A stretch of DNA of 64,000 nt from Natronosporangium hydrolyticum (GTDB lineage Bacteria > Actinomycetota > Actinomycetes > Mycobacteriales > Micromonosporaceae). The position numbers and the translations under genes are program-made. Positions 8,503 to 16,379 of the stretch are shown one piece after another. The notes under the pieces were generated by a model, which worked only from the letters and a program-made list of their open reading frames with translations, was not told the DNA's origin and did not search any database. Numbering within the stretch: the stretch's first letter is position 1; each line of letters begins with the position of its first letter. The stretch is from positions 4,898,001-4,962,000 of the forward strand of contig NZ_CP070499.1 of NCBI RefSeq assembly GCF_016925615.1, read 5' to 3'.

Positions 8503-8906
8503 CTGCTCGACCTGTTTTCGCGCGTCGGCTCCGCGCTCTCGGAGAGCATCCCCAAGAGCGCGTGTGCTTTTCCCACCACGTCAAGCGCGGCTTTGGTACG
8601 CGCCAGCTCCGCGGCCATTCGTTCGTTGTCACGGCGTAGCCGCTCCAGTTCGACCTGCTCCCGGCTGCGCTGGGGCTTGCGTCCCGGCCTCGGCGTCGGC
8701 CCGGACAACGCACCGGCATCGCGCGCTTTGCGCCACTCGATCAGATGGGAGTGGTACAGGCCCTCGCGGCGTAGCAGTGCCCCGCGGGCACCCGACTCGG
8801 TCAGCGCGTCGTACTCAGCCACGATCGCCAGCTTGTACTCGTTGGTGAACACCCTGCGCTTGGGGCGCTCAGCCCGCGGCTCCAGATCGGCATTACTCAT
8901 GGTCAT
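8499..8906 (-). CDS. IS3-family transposase OrfA
   Basis: This 135-residue DNA-binding partner of OrfB has an N-terminal helix-turn-helix (RRVFTNEYKLAIVAEYDAL). A leucine-zipper-like coiled coil follows (about residues 80-112, VELERLRRDNERMAAELA), which mediates oligomerisation in this family. The ATG at 8897 (MSNADLEP) is an alternative start to the 8906 codon. It is complete. Confidence 0.88.
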   Translation of the reverse strand: MTMSNADLEPRAERPKRRVFTNEYKLAIVAEYDALTESGARGALLRREGLYHSHLIEWRKARDAGALSGPTPRPGRKPQRSREQVELERLRRDNERMAAELARTKAALDVVGKAHALLGMLSESAEPTRENRSSR

Positions 8907-8954
8907 CGCTCTCGATGGTCCTGTCTCGCCCTGCTCGATGGTCAGTTCAGGAGA

Positions 8955-9410
8955 TTACCCTGTCCCATGTCCCACCCGAGCCTGACAGATAGGGGTTTCG
9001 CGCCGCTCAGCAGCCTGGAGCCTGGAATGGTATCGGTGCAGCAGGCGCAGTGCCTCGCGGTAGGCGTCGTCCTCGGTCAGACCTTCTCGCACCGAGATCG
9101 TGGCAGCAAGACACGCCTCGAGCATCGGCACTCCACGGTCGAGTAGCTGAGGCTCTGGTCGGTGTTCGATGTCGGCGTGCCGGTTCAGGTACGAAGCGGC
9201 CAGTACATCGGCAAGCTCCTCGATGCTTGATGCCGTGAACCACCAGGTTGCCATTCCGCCCGCGACGATGGCCGGCCACCTGGGATCATATTCGTGCAGG
9301 GCGCCGGCCGAGCCAGCCTTCGGCAGGCAACGCCGAGTCAGGATGCGCAGCTGAGTCGACTTGCCCACGTTGTCCGGTCCGCTCAAGGCCAGGACCATCT
9401 GGGAATCCAT
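8955..9410 (-). CDS. Thymidylate-kinase-like P-loop kinase, N-terminal fragment cut by the IS3 element
   Basis: The ATG at 9410 has a strong gggagga ribosome site. Walker A is GPDNVGKST (residues 11-19), and DRG at 91-93 matches the nucleotide-monophosphate-binding DR motif of dTMP-kinase-type enzymes. Native sequence ends near residue 144 and the last few codons are from the IS. Missing parts (LID region, C-terminal helices) appear at the start of the 5984-7543 gene on the other side of the IS. The two pieces were therefore very likely one gene, first in a minus-strand operon with the phosphotransferase and NUDIX genes. Divergent transcription of an XRE regulator starts 369 bp away. Confidence 0.7.
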   Translation of the reverse strand: MDSQMVLALSGPDNVGKSTQLRILTRRCLPKAGSAGALHEYDPRWPAIVAGGMATWWFTASSIEELADVLAASYLNRHADIEHRPEPQLLDRGVPMLEACLAATISVREGLTEDDAYREALRLLHRYHSRLQAAERRETPICQARVGHGTG

Positions 9411-9778
9411 GGCGGGGTCCTCCCTTCGGTACCGACTCGTACAGATGTTCCTGCCGCCTTCCTCCCCCAGGGAAGTCCACGGCCGTCCAGCCTCCAGTCG
9501 GTTCCGAGGACTGGGAGCCACCGTGGTGTCAGGGACTACCGCACCCCTGTCCACAATCGGGGAAAGTCCAAGGGGAGCGGAACCCTCATCGCCTCGGAAT
9601 TCTCGTCGGCATTTCCGTCTGCATATCGCTCTGACCAGCTGATCCTTGAAACCCCGAACGGCAGACGGGTTGTGACGAGTGCGTGACATTGTCATGCTGG
9701 CAACATCACCCAAACCTGTGACCGGTGGCTCGCCATCGCACAGTCACGGTCCCTACGCGAGGGGAGGGGGCGTCAACC
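9411..9778. promoter_or_regulatory. Divergent intergenic region between the kinase cluster and the XRE-type regulator
   Basis: About 370 bp separate the ribosome site of the kinase gene from that of the XRE regulator. It must hold both promoters. No protein-coding frame is convincing. The stretch 9660-9720 is less GC rich (gtgacgagtgcgtgacattg) and contains repeated gtgac-like words that could be promoter or operator elements. No exact -35/-10 pair can be named with confidence. Confidence 0.4.
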
Positions 9779-10795
9779 GTGGGCCGCGTTTACCAGCCAA
9801 ACGGCCTATTCCGTAGTGCGCGCGAACGTCTGCCCTCGCCTTCCGGCGCGCCGCGCCCAATGTCTCGACGGGAGCTGGCCGACGCGGTCAACACCTTGCT
9901 CTGGGAGAAGGAAGGCATCAAAGAGCACCTGAGCCAAGACGACATCGGCAAGGTCGAAAACGGCCGGGTCCGCTGGCCACGAAAAGCGCGTCGACTCGGA
10001 TTCCGGGCTGTTCTTCGTGCCCGGACCGACGCCGACCTCGGGTTCTACTTCTACCGAGAAGCCGCCGGCCCGGCCATCTGCCCGTCATCTCCAGAGGGCC
10101 ACGCAGGGTGGGTAACAGCCGCGCTAAATGCTGGCCCACCTCACGTGGGGCAGCCGACCCGCCCGCAAGCGCACGCCAATAATTCCGACCTACCGGCCGC
10201 CAACCTCGGGAAGCTCCTGGGACATTCGGCTGCCGAGGCGCTGGAGTTCGCCCCCCGAACCGGGGCCAGCTGCCTTGACCCGCGCACCATCGAACACCTG
10301 CATCCGCTTTGTCCGACGCTGCTGTGCAGCCAGACGACCGCATCGGTGCTGCCGCTGCTGGTCGCCGGTGGGCGCACCCACGCGGGCTCGGTGATCAACG
10401 CACGCATTCTTCCCGCAGCCGACGACGGGCGGATCGTGGCCGCTCTCCCCCAGGGTGGAGCAGACAGCGGGGCCCCGGGTTGGCCGGGTCGGGAGCTGTT
10501 GGTCGGAGTAGTCGAAAGAGGCACCCACGTTGATGCCTTCGGTATCGACAGCCGCCGAGCTGGCCTCCAGGTGGCCACTGCCGAAGCCCGGCTGCCGATA
10601 CCGCGGGCGTATCAGCTCGATGACCTCACCGTTGGGCTGCTGTGGGCGGTAACCAACCTCGAAACGTCTCTGCTGGGCGATGACGCCCAGCTAGCAGCCT
10701 GCCACGGCTGGATCAGCCAGTACGAGTCGCTGCCCCATTCGTCGGCTAGCCGGGATGCTGTCGCCTCGCCAAATATCACAGATGTGGCTCGGTAG
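9779..10795 (+). CDS. XRE-family transcriptional regulator, N-terminal part (frame lost near 10.76 kb)
   Basis: The GTG at 9779 follows a clear ggggaggggg ribosome site, so I prefer it over a GTG 54 bp upstream in the same frame. The N-terminus has the helix-turn-helix region of a large actinomycete regulator group: RSARERLP, SRRELADAVN, LSQDDIGKVENGRVRWP. A long ligand- or partner-binding middle follows. In the group as I recall it, the protein is about 530 residues long and continues into the MWLGSEFCARHI domain. Here that domain is in another frame from 10755 on. A one-base indel around 10750-10790 is the simplest explanation. It probably controlled the divergent kinase cluster and the downstream genes. 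Confidence 0.7.
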   Translation: MGRVYQPNGLFRSARERLPSPSGAPRPMSRRELADAVNTLLWEKEGIKEHLSQDDIGKVENGRVRWPRKARRLGFRAVLRARTDADLGFYFYREAAGPAICPSSPEGHAGWVTAALNAGPPHVGQPTRPQAHANNSDLPAANLGKLLGHSAAEALEFAPRTGASCLDPRTIEHLHPLCPTLLCSQTTASVLPLLVAGGRTHAGSVINARILPAADDGRIVAALPQGGADSGAPGWPGRELLVGVVERGTHVDAFGIDSRRAGLQVATAEARLPIPRAYQLDDLTVGLLWAVTNLETSLLGDDAQLAACHGWISQYESLPHSSASRDAVASPNITDVAR

Positions 10796-11459
10796 CGAGT
10801 TCTGCGCCCGGCACATCCTGCGCCACTGCGACACCCTTGCCGGACTGCCGGCGTTCTGGACCCGCGAACAGCATGGCGAGGAGGCCAGCACCTGGCTGCT
10901 GTTCACCCACAAGTACGACTACCTTAAGCACCTCGCCGACCGCTACCGCAGCCGAGCCGAGCCTATGACCCGCACCTTCTCGATCACCGAGACCGCGATC
11001 ACCACATCGCCGCCACGCGAACGGGTTCTGCTACTGCTCGCCGTGGCGCTGATGGAATCCTTCGGCATCCAGGTCAACCTATGCCTCGACCCCGCATACC
11101 GGCAGCTGGAAGGCTTCGTGCTCGACCGGCAGCGCTGCGCGATCATCGCCAACTGGGTCGACATCGATGCCGTCTGGCACGTCGACGTGAACACCAACAA
11201 GCCCGACCTTCAGCGCTACGCCGACGCGCTGGACCACGCACAGGCACGCTCGGCGATCGCCGCCAAGACCCCAACCGGCAGGCTGACGGCACTGGCCGGT
11301 CTTCTCGACCTGGACTGGCAATGGCTGACCCACCGGTGCGGCGAGTTGGCCGCCTACGGCAGCGCAGGGATCGCCGATCCCCACAGCCGGCTGCTGTCCA
11401 CCGCCGGTGTGGACCGCGCCTGCGGCTACGTCGCCACCGTAGCGACCCACAACGGATAG
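10755..11459 (+). CDS. C-terminal domain of the XRE-family regulator, in a shifted frame
   Basis: The frame starts inside the preceding one and overlaps it by 41 bp. It encodes the conserved C-terminal half: QMWLGSEFCARHILRHC, WTREQHGEEASTWLLF, a helical block around RERVLLLLAVALMESFGI, and DLDWQWLTHRCGELAAYG. The ATG at 10755 has no good ribosome site, which argues for a frameshift rather than a separate gene. Programmed slippage cannot be excluded but no classical slippery heptamer is seen. If only this part is made it lacks the DNA-binding domain. An asparaginase gene follows after 35 bp. Confidence 0.65.
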   Translation: MLSPRQISQMWLGSEFCARHILRHCDTLAGLPAFWTREQHGEEASTWLLFTHKYDYLKHLADRYRSRAEPMTRTFSITETAITTSPPRERVLLLLAVALMESFGIQVNLCLDPAYRQLEGFVLDRQRCAIIANWVDIDAVWHVDVNTNKPDLQRYADALDHAQARSAIAAKTPTGRLTALAGLLDLDWQWLTHRCGELAAYGSAGIADPHSRLLSTAGVDRACGYVATVATHNG

Positions 11460-11494
11460 GCTGCCGGGGCAGCCGTCACCGTAGGGAGCCCTGC

Positions 11495-12583
11495 ATGTCC
11501 CATCCCGATCCTGCCCCGCCACGGCGCGTTGCCGTGCTGGGGCTCGGCGGCACAATCGCCATGACCCCCACCGGGGACGGTGGCGCTACGCCCGCGCTGT
11601 CCGCCGCCGACCTGATCGCGGCAGTGCCCGGACTGGCCGAGACCAGCATTATCGTGGAGACCGTCGAGGTGGCCCGGCTACCCGGAGCCTCGCTCGACTT
11701 CGCCCGCCTGGCGGCCACCGCCGCCACCGCCCGCAAACAGATCGAGGCCGGAGCCAGCGGCGCCGTGGTCGTGCAGGGCACCGACACCATTGAGGAGACC
11801 GCCTACCTCCTCGACCTCCTGCACGACCGGCCGGAACCACTGGTGGTCACCGGAGCCATGCGCCACCCCGGCCTGGCCGGAGCCGACGGTCCAGCCAATT
11901 TGCTCGCCGCCATCACCACCGCAGCCCACCCCGACGCCCGGGGCCAGGGGGTCCTCGTGGTGATCAGCGACGAGATCCACGCCGCCCGCCGAGTCCGCAA
12001 GACCCACACCAGCAGCCCCGCCACCTTCTGCTCACCCGACAGCGGCCCGCTAGGCCGAGTAGTGGAGGGCACGCCGGTCCTGCTGTCGCGGCTGGCCGCC
12101 CGCAATGTATTACCCCTCGCTGATGACGTGACATGGCCGCAGGTCGGCCTGCTCACCATCACACTCGGCGACGACGGCCGACGGTGGCCGGCGCTGGCGG
12201 AAGGATACGACGGGCTGGTCGTGGCCGCGTTCGGCGCCGGCCACGTACCCGAGGCCACGGTGCCAGCACTGGCCGACCTGGCCCGACGTCTGCCCGTGGT
12301 GCTCGCCTCGCGTACCGGCGCTGGCCCGGTACTCTCCAACACCTACGGGTTCCCCGGTTCGGAGTCCGACCTGCTCGCCCGCGGCCTAATCCGAGCCGGG
12401 TTCCTCGACCCCTACAAGGCCCGTATCCTGCTTACCGTGCTGCTGGCAACCACCCGCGACCGAGACACGATCACCTCCGCGTTCGCAGCCGCTGGCGGCT
12501 ACGCCGACCCCGATACCTGGCCATGGCCGCCGAGCCAGACCACCGGATTCACAGTAGAACGGGATGCTGATGCGAGGTCATGA
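11495..12583 (+). CDS. L-asparaginase family protein
   Basis: This 362-residue protein shows both threonine signatures of asparaginases. LGLGGTIAMT (residues 16-24) carries the nucleophilic Thr20, and VVQGTDTIEETAY (92-104) carries Thr96/Asp97. A C-terminal domain with SRTGAGPV and SNTYGFPGSE follows. It would hydrolyse asparagine or a related amide in the cytoplasm; no signal peptide is seen. The ATG at 11495 is preceded by tagggagccc. It lies between the XRE regulator and the PPC gene with close spacing, so all three are likely one transcript. The link to a regulator and a PPC protein suggests a dedicated amide-cleaving role rather than general nitrogen use. Confidence 0.88.
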   Translation: MSHPDPAPPRRVAVLGLGGTIAMTPTGDGGATPALSAADLIAAVPGLAETSIIVETVEVARLPGASLDFARLAATAATARKQIEAGASGAVVVQGTDTIEETAYLLDLLHDRPEPLVVTGAMRHPGLAGADGPANLLAAITTAAHPDARGQGVLVVISDEIHAARRVRKTHTSSPATFCSPDSGPLGRVVEGTPVLLSRLAARNVLPLADDVTWPQVGLLTITLGDDGRRWPALAEGYDGLVVAAFGAGHVPEATVPALADLARRLPVVLASRTGAGPVLSNTYGFPGSESDLLARGLIRAGFLDPYKARILLTVLLATTRDRDTITSAFAAAGGYADPDTWPWPPSQTTGFTVERDADARS

Positions 12584-13028
12584 GCTGAATATGGGCCGAT
12601 CCTTCGGCCTCGTCCTCGAACACGGAGAAGACTTCTTCGACTCCCTGACCCAGTTCTGCGCCGACCACAACATCCGGCAGGGCTACATCCCAATGTTCAT
12701 CGCCGGGTTCTCCGAAGCCGAGATCGTCGGCACCTGCGGCAAGCTCGACGACCCGCACGCGCCGGTCTGGTCCGCGGTCCACCTCACTGGAGTAGAGGCT
12801 CTCGGCGGCGGCACCCTCGCCCACGACCCGACCGACCATCAGCTCCGACCACACATCCACGTCACGGCCGGACTCAAGGCACACAGTGCCACCGGCCACA
12901 CCAGCCACCTACTATCAGCCAAGGTTCAGTTCCTCACCGAGATGCTCATCATCGAGGTCACCCACCCGCAGATGCAGCGCCGTCGCCACCCCGACCTATA
13001 CGACGTGCCGCTCCTCCACTTCGCCTGA
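12564..13028 (+). CDS. PPC/DUF296-domain protein
   Basis: This 154-residue protein is essentially one PPC (plant and prokaryote conserved, DUF296) domain. It reads GRSFGLVLEHGEDFFDSL at the start, IPMFIAGFSEAEI in the core, and HPHIHVTAGLK-like and GHTSHLL metal-site-like histidines (HIHV, TSH). Prokaryotic members trimerise and their role is poorly known. The gene overlaps the end of the asparaginase gene by 20 bp, which indicates tight coupling. An internal ATG at 12591 (MGRSFG) is an alternative start that would remove the overlap. I infer that it works with the asparaginase or its product. Confidence 0.82.
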   Translation: MLMRGHELNMGRSFGLVLEHGEDFFDSLTQFCADHNIRQGYIPMFIAGFSEAEIVGTCGKLDDPHAPVWSAVHLTGVEALGGGTLAHDPTDHQLRPHIHVTAGLKAHSATGHTSHLLSAKVQFLTEMLIIEVTHPQMQRRRHPDLYDVPLLHFA

Positions 13029-13097
13029 GCACCACAAGTTGGGATTGACCCGATTCGACGGACAGGGTGATGTTGGGCTGCGATCAACGGAGTGTTG

Positions 13098-13234
13098 CGG
13101 CAGCTGACCCGAGGCCAGCCAGCGGCCCGGTAGCTCCGCCGCGCCTTCGATTAGGCCACATAGGAGAGATCACACCGCGAACGCTCATCACCCTCGGCAC
13201 TTCTAAGCGACGAGGCCAAAGATCGCAACGGGTG
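13098..13234 (+). repeat. Dispersed repeat, copy 1 (partner at 37965-38104)
   Basis: About 137 bp here match 37965-38104 with short differences. Shared words include cagctgacccgaggcc, caccgcgaacgctcatca and gacgaggc-aaagatcg-aacggg. Neither copy lies in a clear gene. The second copy reads through as GETTPRTLINLYALRSDEAK in one frame, so it may be a relic of a coding sequence or of a mobile element. The family is not identified. Confidence 0.6.
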
Positions 13235-13266
13235 TTGCCCGAAGGAACACATCGACACGGGCCACG

Positions 13267-13641
13267 CTAGCCACTATCCCTCAGGGTCGAGAGCGCCATA
13301 CCTGCGGCATCCACGATCGCCGCCCAGCCTGGTGCCCGTAAATATTCCTCGTCGGAAAGATCTGTGCCCAGTTCGTCGAATAAAGAATCGATTGCTTGGG
13401 CCAAGTGTCGCATCGCATTGGCTTCTTCCTGAGACCTCAGGTAGATGCCGATTGCGGCGTCCGGATTTTCCAGTACCTGCGTATCGTCGTAAAGGATATG
13501 GATACGATGAGTGAACTCGTCGTACTCACCAGGAGGCAATTCGCGTCGGATCCACGCGGACCACTGATACACCGGGTCTGCCAGGGCCTTCAGGGCCCGA
13601 ACGATCTCCTGCCGCATTTCGGGAAATCGAACGTCACTCAT
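13267..13641 (-). CDS. SCO4402-like hypothetical protein
   Basis: This 124-residue acidic helical protein starts MSDVRFPEMRQEIVRAL. That matches the opening of the actinobacterial SCO4402-like family as I recall it; further landmarks are PVYQWSAW and LPPGEYDEFTH. The ATG at 13641 is favoured by that match over codons upstream that lie in transposon-derived sequence. The C-terminus has ALSTLRD. GC content is lower than in neighbours, and the gene is squeezed between an IS5-like fragment and a dispersed repeat, so horizontal acquisition is plausible. The function of the family is unknown. Confidence 0.7.
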   Translation of the reverse strand: MSDVRFPEMRQEIVRALKALADPVYQWSAWIRRELPPGEYDEFTHRIHILYDDTQVLENPDAAIGIYLRSQEEANAMRHLAQAIDSLFDELGTDLSDEEYLRAPGWAAIVDAAGMALSTLRDSG

Positions 13642-13667
13642 GGCCGATCCCAAGACGACCAGCTGCT

Positions 13668-14038
13668 CCACTCACTAAAGTGGTCTCCGCCAACCGGTCG
13701 GTGCGGAGGATTTTGCCGTCGAGGATGATGTGGGACCAGCCTTGGTCGGCGACCCGGCGTAGCGCCTGGTGGAGGTCTGGGGCGCCGTCGGCCAGCACGG
13801 TGGTGGCTTCGTCGCGGTAGCGGTAGGCGGTGGCGCGGGAGATGCCGAATCCGGCGGCCAGCAGGGTGAGGTCTTCGCGTTTGCGGTACCAGACCAGTAC
13901 CAGCAGGGCCTGTCTGAAGCAGGTCAGCGCTCGGGTGCGTCGTCGGGTGCCGCAGGTGCGTCGTTCGGCGGTCAGGAGTCGGGCCAGGTGGTGGACCAGT
14001 TCACGGGGTACGTCGAGCACGGCAGGATAGGCGATCAC
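13668..14038 (-). pseudogene. IS5-type transposase, N-terminal fragment
   Basis: The frame encodes the N-terminal half of an IS5-group transposase. RELVHHLARLLTAERRT leads to a helix-turn-helix (LLAAGFGISRATAYRYRDEA), then the first strand of the DDE domain, SHIILDGKILRTDRLAET. Homology stops there, and the rest of the catalytic domain is missing. The 3' break lies just before the SCO4402-like gene, so the insertion or a later deletion joined the two. It cannot be active. Confidence 0.75.
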
Positions 14039-14126
14039 GTGGGGTCCTTCGCGGTAGGTGAATCAGGCGTGAGCCAAGATGAGCTGCCCGACGATTCTTG
14101 CTGAGATCACCTCAATAGCCCATGGG

Positions 14127-14435
14127 TCAACCCCTGATAGCCATTAGCGAAAGAATTATCACTCCCACGACTATGCTCAAGATACTACTCGCGAATAAGC
14201 TAGGGCGCACGATAAACGGAAAAATCGCACCAATGGGATTCTCCGTCTCATCCAGCATGGAATCCCGATTGCGCCTCTTTCTCCGTACAGCCAACACTCC
14301 AATGACCAATCCAGCAGCGATCCAGGCTAAGCCCAAGAGTGCGCCTGGAAAAGTCCCAATAGTTTCTCTCGGTTTCGGTTCTACTGAAGCCGCTATACTG
14401 ACCAACGCTTGGATGCCTAGAAATGCATTACCCAT
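14127..14435 (-). CDS. Small integral membrane protein
   Basis: This 102-residue protein has three predicted membrane helices: residues about 3-17, 28-50 (FPGALLGLAWIAAGLVIGVLAV) and 76-99. A basic loop RRKRRNRD follows helix two, which places that loop in the cytoplasm by the positive-inside rule. The ATG at 14435 has an aaagg ribosome site. The GC content is clearly below that of the neighbours and the gene sits between transposon remains, both signs of acquired DNA. No family recognised. Confidence 0.6.
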   Translation of the reverse strand: MGNAFLGIQALVSIAASVEPKPRETIGTFPGALLGLAWIAAGLVIGVLAVRRKRRNRDSMLDETENPIGAIFPFIVRPSLFASSILSIVVGVIILSLMAIRG

Positions 14436-14649
14436 GACGACCTTTCTAGAATAGGCGGAAGGTTCTCACGTAGCCGGCCTCCAAACCTTGCTTTCAACCC
14501 AAACGTCACCCCTCTCCCCGTCCAGTCGTCACCATCAACAGTTTCACCGCCCGGATGGCCACCGGTTCAACCACATGACGGGTGCCATTTCCGATGTGAG
14601 GAGATCGGGTCTGACGGACGGGCGATGGTTTCGAACTGTACAGGGCTAA

Positions 14650-16134
14650 TACGGCAGCCCGACTTCGTTATGTAGATGCCTGACGATGCGCCGGCGTGGT
14701 TCGGGGGCGGTCTCGGCGTGTCGGCGTGCGTGAACGCGGCCGCCGGTTGATCATGCACGGCTGTGAGACCAAGTGAAGATCAAACGGCGGCGGCCGCTGG
14801 TCACAGCGTAGACGCCCACGGGTGGATGGAACACTTCGAGGCCGCCTTCGCGCGCATCGCCGGCCGGTTCACCCGGGTGGAGCCACGACGCCGCGCCCGG
14901 GCCTACCTGCTCGGGCTGCTCGCCGATGTGGAGACCCGCTCATGCTGGCAGCTGGCCGAGCACGCCGGTGAGACCTCCCCGCACGGCATGCAACGGCTGC
15001 TCGCCGAGGCGGTCTGGGACGCTGATGCGGTACGTGGCGACCTGCGCAGCTACGTGGTTGACGAGTTGGGTGACCCGCAGGCCGTGCTGGTCATCGATGA
15101 CACTGGTGATCTCAAGAAGGGGATCCACAGTGTTGGGGTGCAGCGTCAGTACACCGGCACTGCCGGGCGGATCGAGAACAGCCAGGGCGGTGTTTCTGGG
15201 CTACGCCACCACAAGCGGCGGGTACACGCTGATCGACCGGGAAATCTACCTGCCCAGGTCCTGGACCGATCAGCCGCAGCGGTGCGCCGCCGCTGGGGTG
15301 CCGGAGCAGGTGCGGTTCGCCACCAAGATCACGCTGGCACGGCGGATGCTCACCCGGGCCCTCGATGCTGGGGTTCCGGCAGGGTGGGCCACCGCGGACG
15401 AGTTCTACGGCGGTGACCGGCATCTACGGCGGGACCTGCAGGCTCGGGGTGTGGGCTATGTGCTGGCGGTGGCCAAGAGCCACCGGGTCACCACCTGCAC
15501 CCCGCTGGGGCCTGCTCGGGTCGATCACGTCGCCGCCGGTCTGCCGCGGCGGGGCTGGAATCGGCGTTCGGCAGGTGATGGGTCGAAAGGCTGGCGGGAG
15601 TACGACTGGGCCTGGGTGAGGCTGGACCCGCCGCCAGACGAGGTCGGCGGGCACCACTATCTGCTGGTACGTCGCAGCCGGCGGGACGGGAAGCTTGCGT
15701 TCTACCGCTGCTGGTCGCCACGGCCGGTGAGCCTGCGTGAGCTGGTGGCCGTGGCCGGGCGCCGCTGGTCGATCGAGACCTGCTTCCAGACCGGCAAAGG
15801 GCTCGGGCTGGATGAGCATCAGGTCCGCCGGTGGGGCTCCTGGTATCGCCATACGACCCTGGTGATGCTCGCCCACGCGGTGCTGGCCGTGATCGCCGCC
15901 CAGGAACGCGCCCGGCTGGTCGACGATGATGGGTCGCTGGTTCCGTTGAGTATCAATGAGATCCGGCGCCTGCTGGCCAGGCTCGCACTCAACACCGTCC
16001 ATACCATAGCTCACTGGCTGGGCTGGTCACACTGGCGACGCCGGCACCAGCAACGCGCCCGGACCAGCCACTACCAACGCCGAGGCCAGCTCCCACATCG
16101 ACCAACGCCTACATAACGAACCCGGGCTGCCGTA
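14650..16134 (+). mobile_element. IS701-family insertion sequence with CTAA target duplication
   Basis: Inverted ends tacggcagcccgacttcgtt (from 14650) and, read from the other side, tacggcagcccgggttcgtt (ending at 16134) bound a 1485-bp element. The tetranucleotide ctaa flanks both sides (14646-14649 and 16135-16138), the YTAR duplication typical of IS701. The transposase is frameshifted. A 3' remnant of a close relative lies at 17868-17976. Confidence 0.88.
14763..16116 (+). pseudogene. IS701-family transposase, frameshifted
   Basis: The first 140 residues (HFEAAFARIAGRFTRVEPRR, LVIDDTGDLKKG, VGVQRQYTGTAGRIENSQ) are in one frame. From VFLGYATTSGGYTLIDRE onward the protein continues in another: TADEFYGGD, RRWSIETCFQTGKGLGLDEH. 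The break is at about 15185-15200, where the expected coding around GRIENSQ-VFLGY lacks one or two bases. The catalytic Asp and Glu landmarks are present on both sides, so the element was functional until this mutation. It could be mobilised only by a related transposase. Confidence 0.85.
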
Positions 16135-16138
16135 CTAA

Positions 16139-16379
16139 GCCAGTCCAGCGCGGAGTGGCGATGACGGCGGTCGTAGAAGCCTTCGATGTACTCGAAGATC
16201 GCGTTGGCCAACTCGACGCGGGTGCGCCAGCGGTGGCGATCGAGCAGTTCGGTCTGCAGGCGGCCCCAGAACGCCTCAGCGACAGCGTTGTCGTACGGAT
16301 CGCCGACGCTGCCCAGCGACGGCGCAGGCCAGCCTTGCGGGCGCGTTCGGTGAAGGTCCACGAGGTGAACTTCTCGAGT
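16139..16379 (-). pseudogene. IS3-family OrfB, C-terminal fragment
   Basis: The minus strand encodes FTSWTFTERARKAGL, then after a one-base slip SLGSVGDPYDNAVAEAFWG and ELANAIFEYIEGFYDRRHRH. This is the end of an IS3 integrase core including the catalytic Glu region. It differs from the complete IS3 element at 7.5-9 kb. The IS701 element ends just beside it on one side and the IS30 element begins on the other. Related fragments are at 32.4-32.8 and 37.5-37.8 kb. Confidence 0.75.

Larger units (their letters stand above)
7485..8978 (-). mobile_element. IS3-family insertion sequence
   Basis: The element carries overlapping orfA and orfB on the minus strand. Imperfect ends are seen as tgagacacgtg at 7489 and tgggacatggg read inward from 8974. 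Taking the ends four bases further out (7485 and 8978) leaves the triplet agc on both sides (7482-7484 and 8979-8981), the 3-bp duplication expected for IS3. The exact ends are therefore uncertain by a few bases. It splits a kinase/nucleotidyltransferase gene and is the most disruptive insertion in the window. Confidence 0.82.

Noticed and set aside
11081-12583. Asparaginase extended 138 codons upstream
   Set aside because: The extension overlaps the regulator gene and is Arg-rich; the ATG at 11495 fits the family start GLGGTIAMT.
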